From the NCBI RefSeq assembly GCF_000178955.2, contig NC_016631.1:3906001-3970000 (forward strand): DNA of 64,000 nt, in the 5' to 3' direction. Shown here piece by piece: positions 28,403 through 36,621 of the stretch; within the stretch, counting starts at the first letter, position 1; each line of letters starts with the position of its first letter. Under the pieces are notes generated by a model that saw only the letters and a list, made by a program, of their open reading frames with translations, made no database searches and was not told where the DNA came from. Source of the stretch: Granulicella mallensis MP5ACTX8 (lineage in GTDB: Bacteria; Acidobacteriota; Terriglobia; Terriglobales; Acidobacteriaceae). Position numbers and translations under genes: made by a program.

Positions 28403-30373
28403 TCACTCAAAATATGGATGCTGCTCAGTCACCTTAACCGGTTTTTGCTCCGGCTTATTTTCGGTGGGTTGCGGTGGCTTCCGTTGCATAATCGGCTCTT
28501 CGATAGCGACCGGCACGGACTGCGCTGCCGGTTGCGCAGGCACAATCGGCGTCATCTTTCGTTCGATGAATTTCTCGGTATGACTCGCCAGTTCGAGATA
28601 CGGGAAGCGCATCTGCACGACAAGATTGCCATGCTTCAGATAGCCATGCAACGGGTCAAGACCGCCAACTTCGGACGCCATTACTAATGGCTCGCGTACG
28701 ATGTCGCGCTGCTCACTCCCGCCCCCGGAATCACCCGTGTCGCGCGATTCACGGAACCGTTCGACTTCTATCTCGCCTATGGCCTTAGAAATCCATTCAG
28801 ACGCGTGCGGCTCACTCGTTTTCAGAAAAATCTTCGTCGCTGGCTGGCTCAACATCGCCTCAGCAACGTGGCCGTACAGCGCCTCAACCTGGGCTTTTCC
28901 TTGGAAGCCCAGTACCATCGGATTATTCGATTTACGGTTCTCTGTTACCGCAGTCTTGAGCTGCGGAAGATGCTGCAAGCTCGCCAGTTCATCGAGCACG
29001 AACCACGTCTTTCTACGCGTTGTGTCGTCGTTCATCATGCGCAGCACAAGCAGGTCGAGCCACAGGCTCACAAGTGGGCGCATCCTTTCGCGCATCGTCG
29101 GCTTCGACGTAATGAATACCCACCCCTTGCGCTGCTGCGCCCAATCGACCGTGCTCCATCGCCGTTCGGTTTCACTCTCCTTAGGCAATAGTTTGAACGC
29201 GTCCGCTACTATATTCAGTGACCCCAGGACGCCGCTGCGCTGGTTCGCCGCGTGGCGGTCGATCATCGCCGCCATTTCGGTACCTTCGATCCGTTTGTCA
29301 ATCTCCTCCGCATTGCACATCCAGTAGGTCAACTCTTGCGGCGTCGGCTTCAGATTGATCAGGTGCGCGAAGATTTTGCGGGGAGCTTCAACGAAGAACC
29401 TGTTCTCCCGGCCCTGATCCGGGAACAAGCTGACCGCTAACGTAAGCGCCTCCGCTTCATGCGGCACCTCATCGCCTGGAGTCCAGAACGGGCATCGCGC
29501 ATCGAGCGGATTCAGAATCACATCGCCGCGAGACTCAGAGTAAAACTGCGGCAGATATTCCATCGCCGGGTCGTACACAATGGCGGCTTCGCCACGGTCG
29601 GAGATCTGCGAGAGGAGCTGCCGAATGGTCGCGCTCTTGCCTGTGCCAGAGTCACCCACGATCAGAAAGTGCATCGCCTCACGCTCGCGCGGAACGCGCA
29701 CCCAGCGACTAAGGTCTTTGCGAACGAGACTATCCCACCATGTCCGCTCTTCGTTGACGAACGCAATACCATCAGGACGGCCCAGTTTGGCATTAAACTC
29801 CGCCGTCGTCACTAACTCTGGCCCACGCAACCGGCGACCATGTCTCCAAACCTTCCGCCGCGTTCGGTCCTTGGGAATCGCCACGAACAGTGCCAATACG
29901 AAGAACGTCGCCGTCCAAGCGACCGGTCGCTTTACAAAGTCCTGCAACCCTTGACCTTTGAAGATGAGCCGCCCAAGGAGAGCGTGCAGCTCTCGATCTT
30001 TGTACGTCACTGTCACATACTCCAACCGGTCGATGCCATCCTGCACGCCTTCATCTGTAATTTGGTAGCTGTATTGGCCATCCGGACTCCTCACCGGTTC
30101 GATCTCGTTGTCGACCAAGAGGCGCTGTCCCTTATCTGTAATACCTTCCAGCAGCTTGTACTTCGCCGTTGCAGTCGGCGACGCCTGGATCAGCGCCCCG
30201 CTCTTTATGTAGTCCGCCAGGTAGAGCTTTTGTGCCGCAGTTAACCCCGCCATGTACTCCACCGTGAACGCCCCCGCGAAGAATATGACTGTTAGCGGCA
30301 GGGTCACTAAGGTCCATACCCGTATCCGGCTTGGCCACGCTTTGCTGTATTCCTTACGCCCCCATTCCGCCAT
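28403..30373 (-). CDS. TraD/VirD4-like conjugative coupling protein
   Basis: The ATG at 30373 (MAEWGRKEYSKAW) has GGAGG 12 bases upstream; an upstream start at 30415 is possible. The product (656 residues) has an N-terminal membrane helix (VWTLVTLPLTVIFFAGAF) and perhaps a second near residue 135, then a P-loop ATPase with Walker A GDSGTGKSA near residue 237 and Walker B TWFVLDELASL, followed by GFQGKAQVEALYG as in TraD/TraG proteins. It couples the relaxase-DNA complex to a secretion channel. It overlaps the upstream ribbon-helix-helix gene by 20 bases. Confidence 0.85.
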   Translation of the reverse strand: MAEWGRKEYSKAWPSRIRVWTLVTLPLTVIFFAGAFTVEYMAGLTAAQKLYLADYIKSGALIQASPTATAKYKLLEGITDKGQRLLVDNEIEPVRSPDGQYSYQITDEGVQDGIDRLEYVTVTYKDRELHALLGRLIFKGQGLQDFVKRPVAWTATFFVLALFVAIPKDRTRRKVWRHGRRLRGPELVTTAEFNAKLGRPDGIAFVNEERTWWDSLVRKDLSRWVRVPREREAMHFLIVGDSGTGKSATIRQLLSQISDRGEAAIVYDPAMEYLPQFYSESRGDVILNPLDARCPFWTPGDEVPHEAEALTLAVSLFPDQGRENRFFVEAPRKIFAHLINLKPTPQELTYWMCNAEEIDKRIEGTEMAAMIDRHAANQRSGVLGSLNIVADAFKLLPKESETERRWSTVDWAQQRKGWVFITSKPTMRERMRPLVSLWLDLLVLRMMNDDTTRRKTWFVLDELASLQHLPQLKTAVTENRKSNNPMVLGFQGKAQVEALYGHVAEAMLSQPATKIFLKTSEPHASEWISKAIGEIEVERFRESRDTGDSGGGSEQRDIVREPLVMASEVGGLDPLHGYLKHGNLVVQMRFPYLELASHTEKFIERKMTPIVPAQPAAQSVPVAIEEPIMQRKPPQPTENKPEQKPVKVTEQHPYFE

Positions 30374-30758
30374 TCTCTGCGCCCACCTCCGACCGGGAAT
30401 CCTGCGTCGCCGCATTAGCGGAGCGCAAGCGCTCCCGCGCCCGCTCCAACTTCGTCGCGTCGGCCCGCTCGATTAGACTGCGCAGCTCGTCCTCCTCCAA
30501 GGGGCCCTTGTCGGCCCGGTAGTAGAGGTTCAGGAGTAGCGCCCGAAGGGCCAGCACCTCAGCCAACACGACCTCGCCAGCCTCCGGCGTGGCCAGCAGA
30601 ACGTCACGAACCCACTCCGAAAGAGTGAGACCCGACGAACGCGCGCGCTCTTCCAGCAACGCGAACTCTGCCTCACTGACCTTTGTGCCGACTGATTTCG
30701 TTCGTAATGGCGGCTTCACACGGCACCGCCTAGGTTCAGGAATGAATCGCAGTCGCAT
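30354..30758 (-). CDS. Ribbon-helix-helix relaxosome accessory protein (MobC/TraJ-like)
   Basis: The 134-residue product has a ribbon-helix-helix segment, TKVSEAEFALLEERARSSG followed by LTLSEWVRDVLLA, as in plasmid mobilisation accessory proteins that bind oriT. A Leu-rich helical C-terminal half follows (LAEVLALRALLLNLYYR). It is the first gene of the three-gene mobilisation operon and lies beside the palindrome-rich region proposed as oriT. Specific naming is not possible from sequence alone. Confidence 0.65.
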   Translation of the reverse strand: MRLRFIPEPRRCRVKPPLRTKSVGTKVSEAEFALLEERARSSGLTLSEWVRDVLLATPEAGEVVLAEVLALRALLLNLYYRADKGPLEEDELRSLIERADATKLERARERLRSANAATQDSRSEVGAENGGMGA

Positions 30759-30916
30759 GTTCGCCGCTCGCTGCTCAGATTCGGGCAGCGGGGCCTAGCG
30801 CGGGCTAAAGGCTTGGAACTCATCTGGTTCCTCATCAGCAACCTGCGTTCGCCTCTAAGATAACCCGATTCTCAATGTTTTTCCATTAGCTCCTGTGTTT
30901 TCAGCAGGTTCCCGAG

Positions 30917-30988
30917 CAGCAACCTACGGTTGCTGTGCAGCACCCATTCTGGGGTGACGTGTCACCCTCCATCCGCTGCGTAGCAGCG
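30917..30988. promoter_or_regulatory. Candidate origin of transfer
   Basis: Three perfect inverted repeats follow each other next to the mobilisation operon: an 8-bp stem with a 3-nt loop (30917-30935), the palindrome GGGTGACGTGTCACCC (30952-30967) and a 6-bp stem with a 3-nt loop (30974-30988). Clustered stem-loops upstream of a relaxosome gene are typical of oriT. The nic site cannot be identified. Confidence 0.45.
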
Positions 30989-31198
30989 TCGAGCTGCCCG
31001 CTACCCAAACGTTAGGCTGAACCGCAATTATTTTTGCGAGCGGTGATACAAAACCGTCCAGCGAACCGTATTTATTGGTGCTATCCTTCGCTTCAAATCG
31101 CCTTGAGGGGTAGGAAACGAATCGAGACTACTACCTTTTGAGGAAGCACAATATCCGATCTGCGCTCTGTCGATGACGCGGGATTCCGGAGGGGAACC

Positions 31199-31939
31199 AT
31201 GAATTCTGAGGGCATCTCATACTTCCCCCGTTCTCTGGGGGAGAAGGCAAAGGCAGACCTAGTGCGCCTAGGTTCCCCATCTTTAATTACCCAACTTCAG
31301 CCGAAAGCGAATTCTGCTATTGCCGGTTCTAGCGAGGACCTCGCCGCCCAAACCGATTCTGAACTGCTCCTTGCCATCGGAGCTGGGAGCAGGGACGCAC
31401 TCTCCATCATGTTCAAACGACATGCCAAGCGCATTCACTTTGTTTGCCAACGCATTCTTAGAGACGAGACGGAAGCAGAAGACCTTGTGCAGGATGTCTT
31501 TATTCACCTGCTACACAAGGCATCCCAGTACGATCCTGCGAAGGGCTCGGCTATCTCTTGGATGATCCAAATGACATATCACCGGGCCTTTGATCGCAAA
31601 AGGTATCTAAGCATTCGGGGCCACTACGACCACGGCGTGCTCAATGACGAGTTGCTAGAGAGCCCATACGGGCAGGTGTCGATCACGGAGATGGCCGCAA
31701 GATCCCTCTTGGAACGTCTTCGCAGTGAACTCTCCGAGGACCAGTTTCGCGTTCTCGACCTGCATCTCTTCCACGGATACAGTCTTGATGAGATCGCGAA
31801 GGATGCCGATCAGAATCTCGGCGCGGTCAGGAATCAATACTATAGAGGGCTCAAGCGAGTCCACGCTTACATTTTCCCAACAGGCAAAGGAGAAGAGACT
31901 ATCGCGACTCCTGAGCACATCAGAGGGTTTAGCCGATGA
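31199..31939 (+). CDS. ECF RNA polymerase sigma factor
   Basis: ATG at 31199 follows GGAGGGG. The 246-residue product has a 55-residue extra N-terminus, then sigma region 2 (SIMFKRHAKRIHFVCQRIL, EAEDLVQDVFIHLL) and region 4 (LSEDQFRVLDLHLFHGYSLDEIA, GAVRNQYYRGLKRVHAYI). It overlaps the anti-sigma gene by four bases (ATGA), so the two are coupled. It probably directs transcription of a few target promoters, perhaps its own; no target promoter is identified. Confidence 0.85.
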   Translation: MNSEGISYFPRSLGEKAKADLVRLGSPSLITQLQPKANSAIAGSSEDLAAQTDSELLLAIGAGSRDALSIMFKRHAKRIHFVCQRILRDETEAEDLVQDVFIHLLHKASQYDPAKGSAISWMIQMTYHRAFDRKRYLSIRGHYDHGVLNDELLESPYGQVSITEMAARSLLERLRSELSEDQFRVLDLHLFHGYSLDEIAKDADQNLGAVRNQYYRGLKRVHAYIFPTGKGEETIATPEHIRGFSR

Positions 31940-33165
31940 ACCCTCGCTGGCACGAAGAATTCCTTTCCCTATGCGCACTTTTCCCTACGGGAGAACTGAC
32001 AGACGAGGAATGGGCCCTCCTCCAGGTACATCTTGCATATTGCGATTCCTGTTTAGCGGCATTCCGGGAGTACGAGAAAATTGGTCGTGACGTATTACCG
32101 GCCATTGCTGCCAGCGCAAACTCTGAAGACGAGTACGAAGGCGATTGCGAATCATCTTCCTTCTCCTTGGAGGACGCCGAGTATCGACTGAATCAGAAGT
32201 TGGGTATGCATGAGGGCGTTGAGGAATTCCCCGCGCGTGCGAAGCTGCCCATGAGGATAGCGTTTGGATTGATCGCAGCTAGCATAGCGGGCGTTGTATG
32301 TGTGGGGATCTCTCACGTACGTCATGAAAGAGCGTCGTTCGAAGTAGCCTCTCACAATGCGCGATCGGTTCCCGAAGCTCATAGCCCAGTGGTGCCCAGG
32401 AACAACAGTGACCATGAACTCGAAACGGCACGTCGCGATGAACTGGAACTCCAGCACGAACTTAACAAGTTGGCGCTGGCAAACCAGCAGGCGAATGCCA
32501 AGATCGCGACGCTGAATGACCAGTTGAAAGCGAATCAGGCAGAGGACACAGAGGTCAGCCAGCAAAGAGACGCGGCGAACCAGCAGCTCGCCCTCAAACT
32601 AGCAGAGAGCAAGGTCCTCCGCGATAGCTTGTCTGCCGCTAAAGCGACTGCTGACGAACAGTTGGCACAGTCGTCCGCACTTGAGACCAAACTCCGCGAA
32701 GCGAAATCCGAACTCGAAGAGGGAGAGCGAATGCACTCTCTCGACAAAGAACTCTTGGCTCATGATCGCGATATCCGCGATCTGATCGGGGCACGCGATC
32801 TGTACATTACTGACATCGTTGATGTCACAAAGACTGGGAAGCCCGCGAAACCGTTTGGCCGCGTCTTCTACACCAAGGATCGCTCCCTTGTCTTCTATGG
32901 CTACGACTTGGATAAACAGTCTGGCCTCGCTCAGTCGGCTTCTTTTCAAGCGTGGGGTAGCAGCGAAGATGGGGAGAACGTGAGCCTCGGGATGTTTTAT
33001 CAGGATGACTCTCACAAACGCTGGATTCTGAAGTTCGACGATACAAAGACGCTGGCGCATTTGAACAAGGTCTTCGTCACAGCAGAACCGCATGGCGGAA
33101 GCCCAAAGCCTACAGGGAAGCCGCTTCTTATTGCGTACCTTCAAGTAAAAGCCAACCATCCATAG
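31936..33165 (+). CDS. Membrane anti-sigma factor with coiled coil and RskA-like C-terminus
   Basis: The N-terminus has a zinc-finger anti-sigma pattern (HEEFLSLCALFPTGELTDEE, then HLAYCDSCLAAF). A single membrane helix lies near residues 98-116 (IAFGLIAASIAGVVCVGI). A long coiled coil of about 130 residues follows, with heptads rich in Leu, Gln and Ala. The C-terminal 110 residues match the RskA extracytoplasmic domain, including FQAWGSSEDG and the typical FVTAEPHGGSPKPTGKPLL. It should hold the sigma factor at the membrane until an outside signal releases it. The long coiled coil between membrane and sensor domain is unusual. Confidence 0.75.
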   Translation: MNPRWHEEFLSLCALFPTGELTDEEWALLQVHLAYCDSCLAAFREYEKIGRDVLPAIAASANSEDEYEGDCESSSFSLEDAEYRLNQKLGMHEGVEEFPARAKLPMRIAFGLIAASIAGVVCVGISHVRHERASFEVASHNARSVPEAHSPVVPRNNSDHELETARRDELELQHELNKLALANQQANAKIATLNDQLKANQAEDTEVSQQRDAANQQLALKLAESKVLRDSLSAAKATADEQLAQSSALETKLREAKSELEEGERMHSLDKELLAHDRDIRDLIGARDLYITDIVDVTKTGKPAKPFGRVFYTKDRSLVFYGYDLDKQSGLAQSASFQAWGSSEDGENVSLGMFYQDDSHKRWILKFDDTKTLAHLNKVFVTAEPHGGSPKPTGKPLLIAYLQVKANHP

Positions 33166-33231
33166 TGGCGAGTTCAACCCGCGATATCAGCCCTCCAATT
33201 CAACGTGACTGACGTATATACCGACTGGGCG

Positions 33232-34197
33232 CTACAACTGATCTAAAAATCGCATCAGGATAGGGTCATCTCGCCATCGCCGTTTACCGTTTCGTGGGCT
33301 CAAGAGCTTCAGTTGTGTACGAAATCGCTCCGGGGTGAGCTGCAGATAACGTTCCGCCGACGCGAGACCCACCTGTCCGAGGTAGGCCGATAGAATTGGG
33401 ATCATCTGATGCATATTCGCGCCGTGCTTTAGCCAAGTGGTGAGGCGATGAACCGCGAAGGTATGTCTCAAGTCATGCAACCTCGGTTGAAGGCGTGACC
33501 CTCCAGATCTTGATACCCCACATGCAATGCGTATCTTTCGAAAACGTGCTGACAGAATCGACGACTCGATCCTCTTCCCTCCACACGTTCGCAAGAAGAA
33601 TCCATTCGGATCGCTCCCTGAATTATGACGTTTAGAATAGAGACGAAGGATCTTGCAAAGGTCGTCTCCAATAGGCAACATCCTTCCGAGAGCGAATTTC
33701 TCGCTGTAGAGAGTCACCTGCTTTGACTTGAGATTCACGTCCTTGCACCGCAGCCGGAGCACCTCACTCACAAATGCTCCCGTTCCATACAGAAAAAATA
33801 GTGTGGTACGGAAGGTGTCGACGTCGACGCTGCACCCCTTCTGTGTATTTGGGATCTCCCTGATCAGGCGACGCAGCTCAGCGCGAGAATATATGTATGG
33901 AAGAAATGTCGTGCGTCCACCACCCCGAGCACCAGGCATTACAAATCCAGAAATCTTTTCCCGCGCCTGCCAGTATTCGAAAAATCGATAAAGAGCGAAG
34001 TATTTGCTTCGCCATGTCGACAGCCCCGTTAAGGGACCATTCAGGAATGTTTCTATGTGAACCTCTCGGATATCGCAGAGCGCCATGTTGCCGACGCGAC
34101 GGCCGAATGACCGAAGGATAGCCGAAGGTCTGGCCACTGGCTTCTCCCTTGAACGTTTCGAATTAGAGTAGATATCCAGAGCTTCACTGAGGTTCAC
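33232..34197 (-). CDS. Tyrosine recombinase of a tandem pair (RIT-B-like)
   Basis: The 321-residue product has the C-terminal tyrosine recombinase fold: HDLRHTFAVHRL (His and second Arg) and the nucleophile in SAERYLQLTPERFR. The first catalytic Arg is not found where expected: the usual GLR-x-SE appears as GTGAFVSEVLRL. This suggests impaired or helper activity. The gene overlaps the preceding recombinase gene by four bases. The ending YLxLTPERFR and tandem overlap resemble the second member of RIT (recombinases in trio) elements. No third gene follows; the next gene is convergent after 66 bases. Confidence 0.75.
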   Translation of the reverse strand: MNLSEALDIYSNSKRSREKPVARPSAILRSFGRRVGNMALCDIREVHIETFLNGPLTGLSTWRSKYFALYRFFEYWQAREKISGFVMPGARGGGRTTFLPYIYSRAELRRLIREIPNTQKGCSVDVDTFRTTLFFLYGTGAFVSEVLRLRCKDVNLKSKQVTLYSEKFALGRMLPIGDDLCKILRLYSKRHNSGSDPNGFFLRTCGGKRIESSILSARFRKIRIACGVSRSGGSRLQPRLHDLRHTFAVHRLTTWLKHGANMHQMIPILSAYLGQVGLASAERYLQLTPERFRTQLKLLSPRNGKRRWRDDPILMRFLDQL

Positions 34198-35486
34198 TTC
34201 AATCCTTCTAGCCGAAATTGTGCGACTTTGCGTAGAGAGCGAACATCGCAGCGAGCGTAGATGCTCACAGACTTCAGATCTCTATGGCCCAAAAAATCCG
34301 CTATTTGGTGGAGCGACGACCCTTTATGGAGTAGCCGCGTTGCACACGCATGTCGCAATGAATGGACACCTACGTGATTGAGTTGCACCCCGAAACTTCT
34401 TAGGCGCGGTCCGACAGCCCTCCATAGTGAAGTGGTTGAAACTGCGACATAAGGCGCGCGAAGAGATACAAATAAAAGCCGCGACGCGCATCGAGGTCGG
34501 TCTTGCTTTAGGTAGGCCAAGATAGCTTCTCCAACCTCATACTCCATTGGGAAGTGTTGAACACCGCCGCGCTTTGCCCTTCGCACCATAAACGTTTCGT
34601 TGCGCCAGTCGAAGTCCTCCAATTGAAGACCGATGACCTCACTAGCACGCAGCCCGTAGATGGCGCAAAGCATCAGCATCGCTTTCGCCCTCCGTTCAGA
34701 GGCCTTCTGACCTTTGAACGACCTCAAGAGCTTCTTTACTTGGGGCCAGGTTGGGCCTTTCGACTCTCCTGTATTTCGAGGGACTCTCGGACTCTTGATG
34801 CCTTGGTGAATTCCTCTGTCACACCAGTTTCTCGACTCAGCGAAACGAAGAAATGACCTAATTGCCTGACAATGCGAAGCAATGGCCTCCGCTTTCCATT
34901 CCTCCATCACTTTTTCTTGCATGAAGGCATCCACATCAAGAAGCGAGATCCCGCTCAGATTATGATTGCTCCTTGAAAAGAACTTCAAGAATGTACGCGC
35001 CTTTGACTCATATGTCTCCACAGTCCGGTGGACGAGTCCCCTGTTGTAGACAAGCGAATGTGAATAGGCTCTGAGCAGCTCTTCAAACCACATTTCTTGG
35101 GGACGTTCGAGCTTGCGGTGAAATGAAAGCCAGGCTTTTGCAGCTCTCATCAGGGGATAGGCCGCGACTCTCGTAGGCGTTCTCACCCGATACGGACAAT
35201 CGAGGTCCGCCCATATCTTGCCCGCCTTCGCTATCTCATCCAGACTTACGATTCGAATTTCTTCCAACCCGATGATCTGAACGATGTAAACCAGATAGTG
35301 AGCAACGCTCGCAACATAAAGCGGGTCAACACACTTTTTTAGAAGGTGATCGAGATATTGCTCCCGCTCAAGCAGAAGGGCTGTTCCACGGTGCCGCGCT
35401 CGCGTCGCGGGTACGGAAAACAGGGCATCAATTGCCGTCGATTGCGCTATTAGGCGAGCGTCAGATGACGAGGAGACAGATGTCAT
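34194..35486 (-). CDS. Tyrosine recombinase of a tandem pair (RIT-A-like)
   Basis: The 430-residue product has a core-binding domain (about residues 130-250) and a complete catalytic domain: Arg in YGLRASEVIGL, His-x-x-Arg in HSLRHACATRLL, the GH in FLGHRDLKSVSIYAR and the nucleophilic Tyr at SIYAR. The N-terminal 120 residues are an extra segment seen in long recombinases of tandem arrays. It is followed with a four-base overlap by the RIT-B-like gene. This pair is distinct from the island integrase at 56805-58082 and may be an element nested within the island. Confidence 0.75.
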   Translation of the reverse strand: MTSVSSSSDARLIAQSTAIDALFSVPATRARHRGTALLLEREQYLDHLLKKCVDPLYVASVAHYLVYIVQIIGLEEIRIVSLDEIAKAGKIWADLDCPYRVRTPTRVAAYPLMRAAKAWLSFHRKLERPQEMWFEELLRAYSHSLVYNRGLVHRTVETYESKARTFLKFFSRSNHNLSGISLLDVDAFMQEKVMEEWKAEAIASHCQAIRSFLRFAESRNWCDRGIHQGIKSPRVPRNTGESKGPTWPQVKKLLRSFKGQKASERRAKAMLMLCAIYGLRASEVIGLQLEDFDWRNETFMVRRAKRGGVQHFPMEYEVGEAILAYLKQDRPRCASRLLFVSLRAPYVAVSTTSLWRAVGPRLRSFGVQLNHVGVHSLRHACATRLLHKGSSLHQIADFLGHRDLKSVSIYARCDVRSLRKVAQFRLEGLK

Positions 35487-35638
35487 CGTCGGTTACTCTC
35501 ATGAAGTTTAAGGTGCGACCCACTTGTCATCTTTTCCGCGCTTGCAATGATTCAAGGTATACACGTAGTTGAGCGAATCTGTTCATACGTGAGAAGAAAC
35601 CGGGCCTGCCGCATGGACAGCCCCAGAGACAATGGCCG

Positions 35639-36180
35639 CTATGCGTACCAAGAGCAATACTTCGGTGTGCCGTCCCACTTGGAACCCGCACCGAACTCGA
35701 AATGGACCGAGTTACGGTCGTTGTAGACAGTAACGCGGTGCTGAGTAATTTCACCGTGATGCCTGCCGGGAATCGCCGTTACCTCCCCACACATAAAACC
35801 CGTCTCTTTCAGGTCGCGAGCTATGGGTTGCAGCCAAACGAAGTTCGCAGACGTCTTGACCACTTCGTAAAAGTCAATGTTGGTCTGGTCATAGCCCATG
35901 AGTTGTAAATCACGTCACTCACCGCGAGGGTGTGGGGTTGCCGCCGCTTCTCGTGCTGCTGCGCCTTGTATTGCGCGTGAGCGTCGAGCGATGCGAAAAA
36001 CTCCCTGATCCGCTGGTTACGCTGTTCTTCGTTGCGGAACCGAAAGTGCCACTCTACTTTTGACCGCTTACCACTATAGGCAACAGCCAAGAGCCGCTGA
36101 CCTTGCGAATAGGTGTAGACAACGCCGTGGGTATGCTCCACGGCAGTCGAGTTTTCAGGGATAAATCGGGGAAACTTCAT
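35639..36180 (-). pseudogene. Frameshifted plasmid-type hypothetical gene
   Basis: Translation from ATG 36180 (MKFPRFIPENSTAVEHTHG, AGGAG eight bases upstream) runs to VIYNSW and then leaves the natural frame. The next frame continues at once with GYDQTNIDFYEVVKTSANFVW, then LQPIARDLKETGF, and ends WDGTPKYCSWYA at 35639. Adding one G in the GGG near 35894 would fuse the two into one protein of about 180 residues. It looks like a small conserved plasmid-borne protein inactivated by one deletion. A programmed frameshift or sequencing error are alternatives. Function unknown. Confidence 0.6.
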
Positions 36181-36216
36181 GATGTTCGCTCCTTTGTGAT
36201 TGCTTTTGCCTTTCAT

Positions 36217-36621
36217 GCCATCGTCGGCATGTACCTACATGCCGAACGCCCAAGTGGCGAGCGCGGGGTAGCAAGGCGCAAGGGGAGGGGGATCACCCAC
36301 CCTTGTAACGAGAGCGCAGCGGCAAGTGGAAAGGGCGAAGCGTAGCGGAGGTCTGCACAAGCGCAGCGCGGAAGACTGCGGGAAACCCCTTGCGCCGCGC
36401 GAGGGCAGCGCCCTTAGGAAGGCTTGGTTTCCTTATGCGCGTGCGCAGCACGCAAGATCTATGGGGAGGGCGTTGCGGGAAGGAACGGCTGTGCTGAGGT
36501 GGGAGCGGAGAACGCGACGCGATCGAAGCGCGGGAGGAGACATCCTCCCAATTCCTCCGAGGACAGCTCGTCCACAGGTTACGATGGTTGGTAAGTCAAG
36601 CAATAGCTGGAAGGTTGATAC
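36217..36621. other. GC-rich non-coding region with long-range inverted repeat
   Basis: No coding signal is convincing. GGCGCAAGGGG (36275-36285) is the exact complement of CCCCTTGCGCC (36386-36396), which would close a stem over about 100 bases. The region could be the leader of the HNH-NTPase gene or an RNA gene. Confidence 0.4.
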
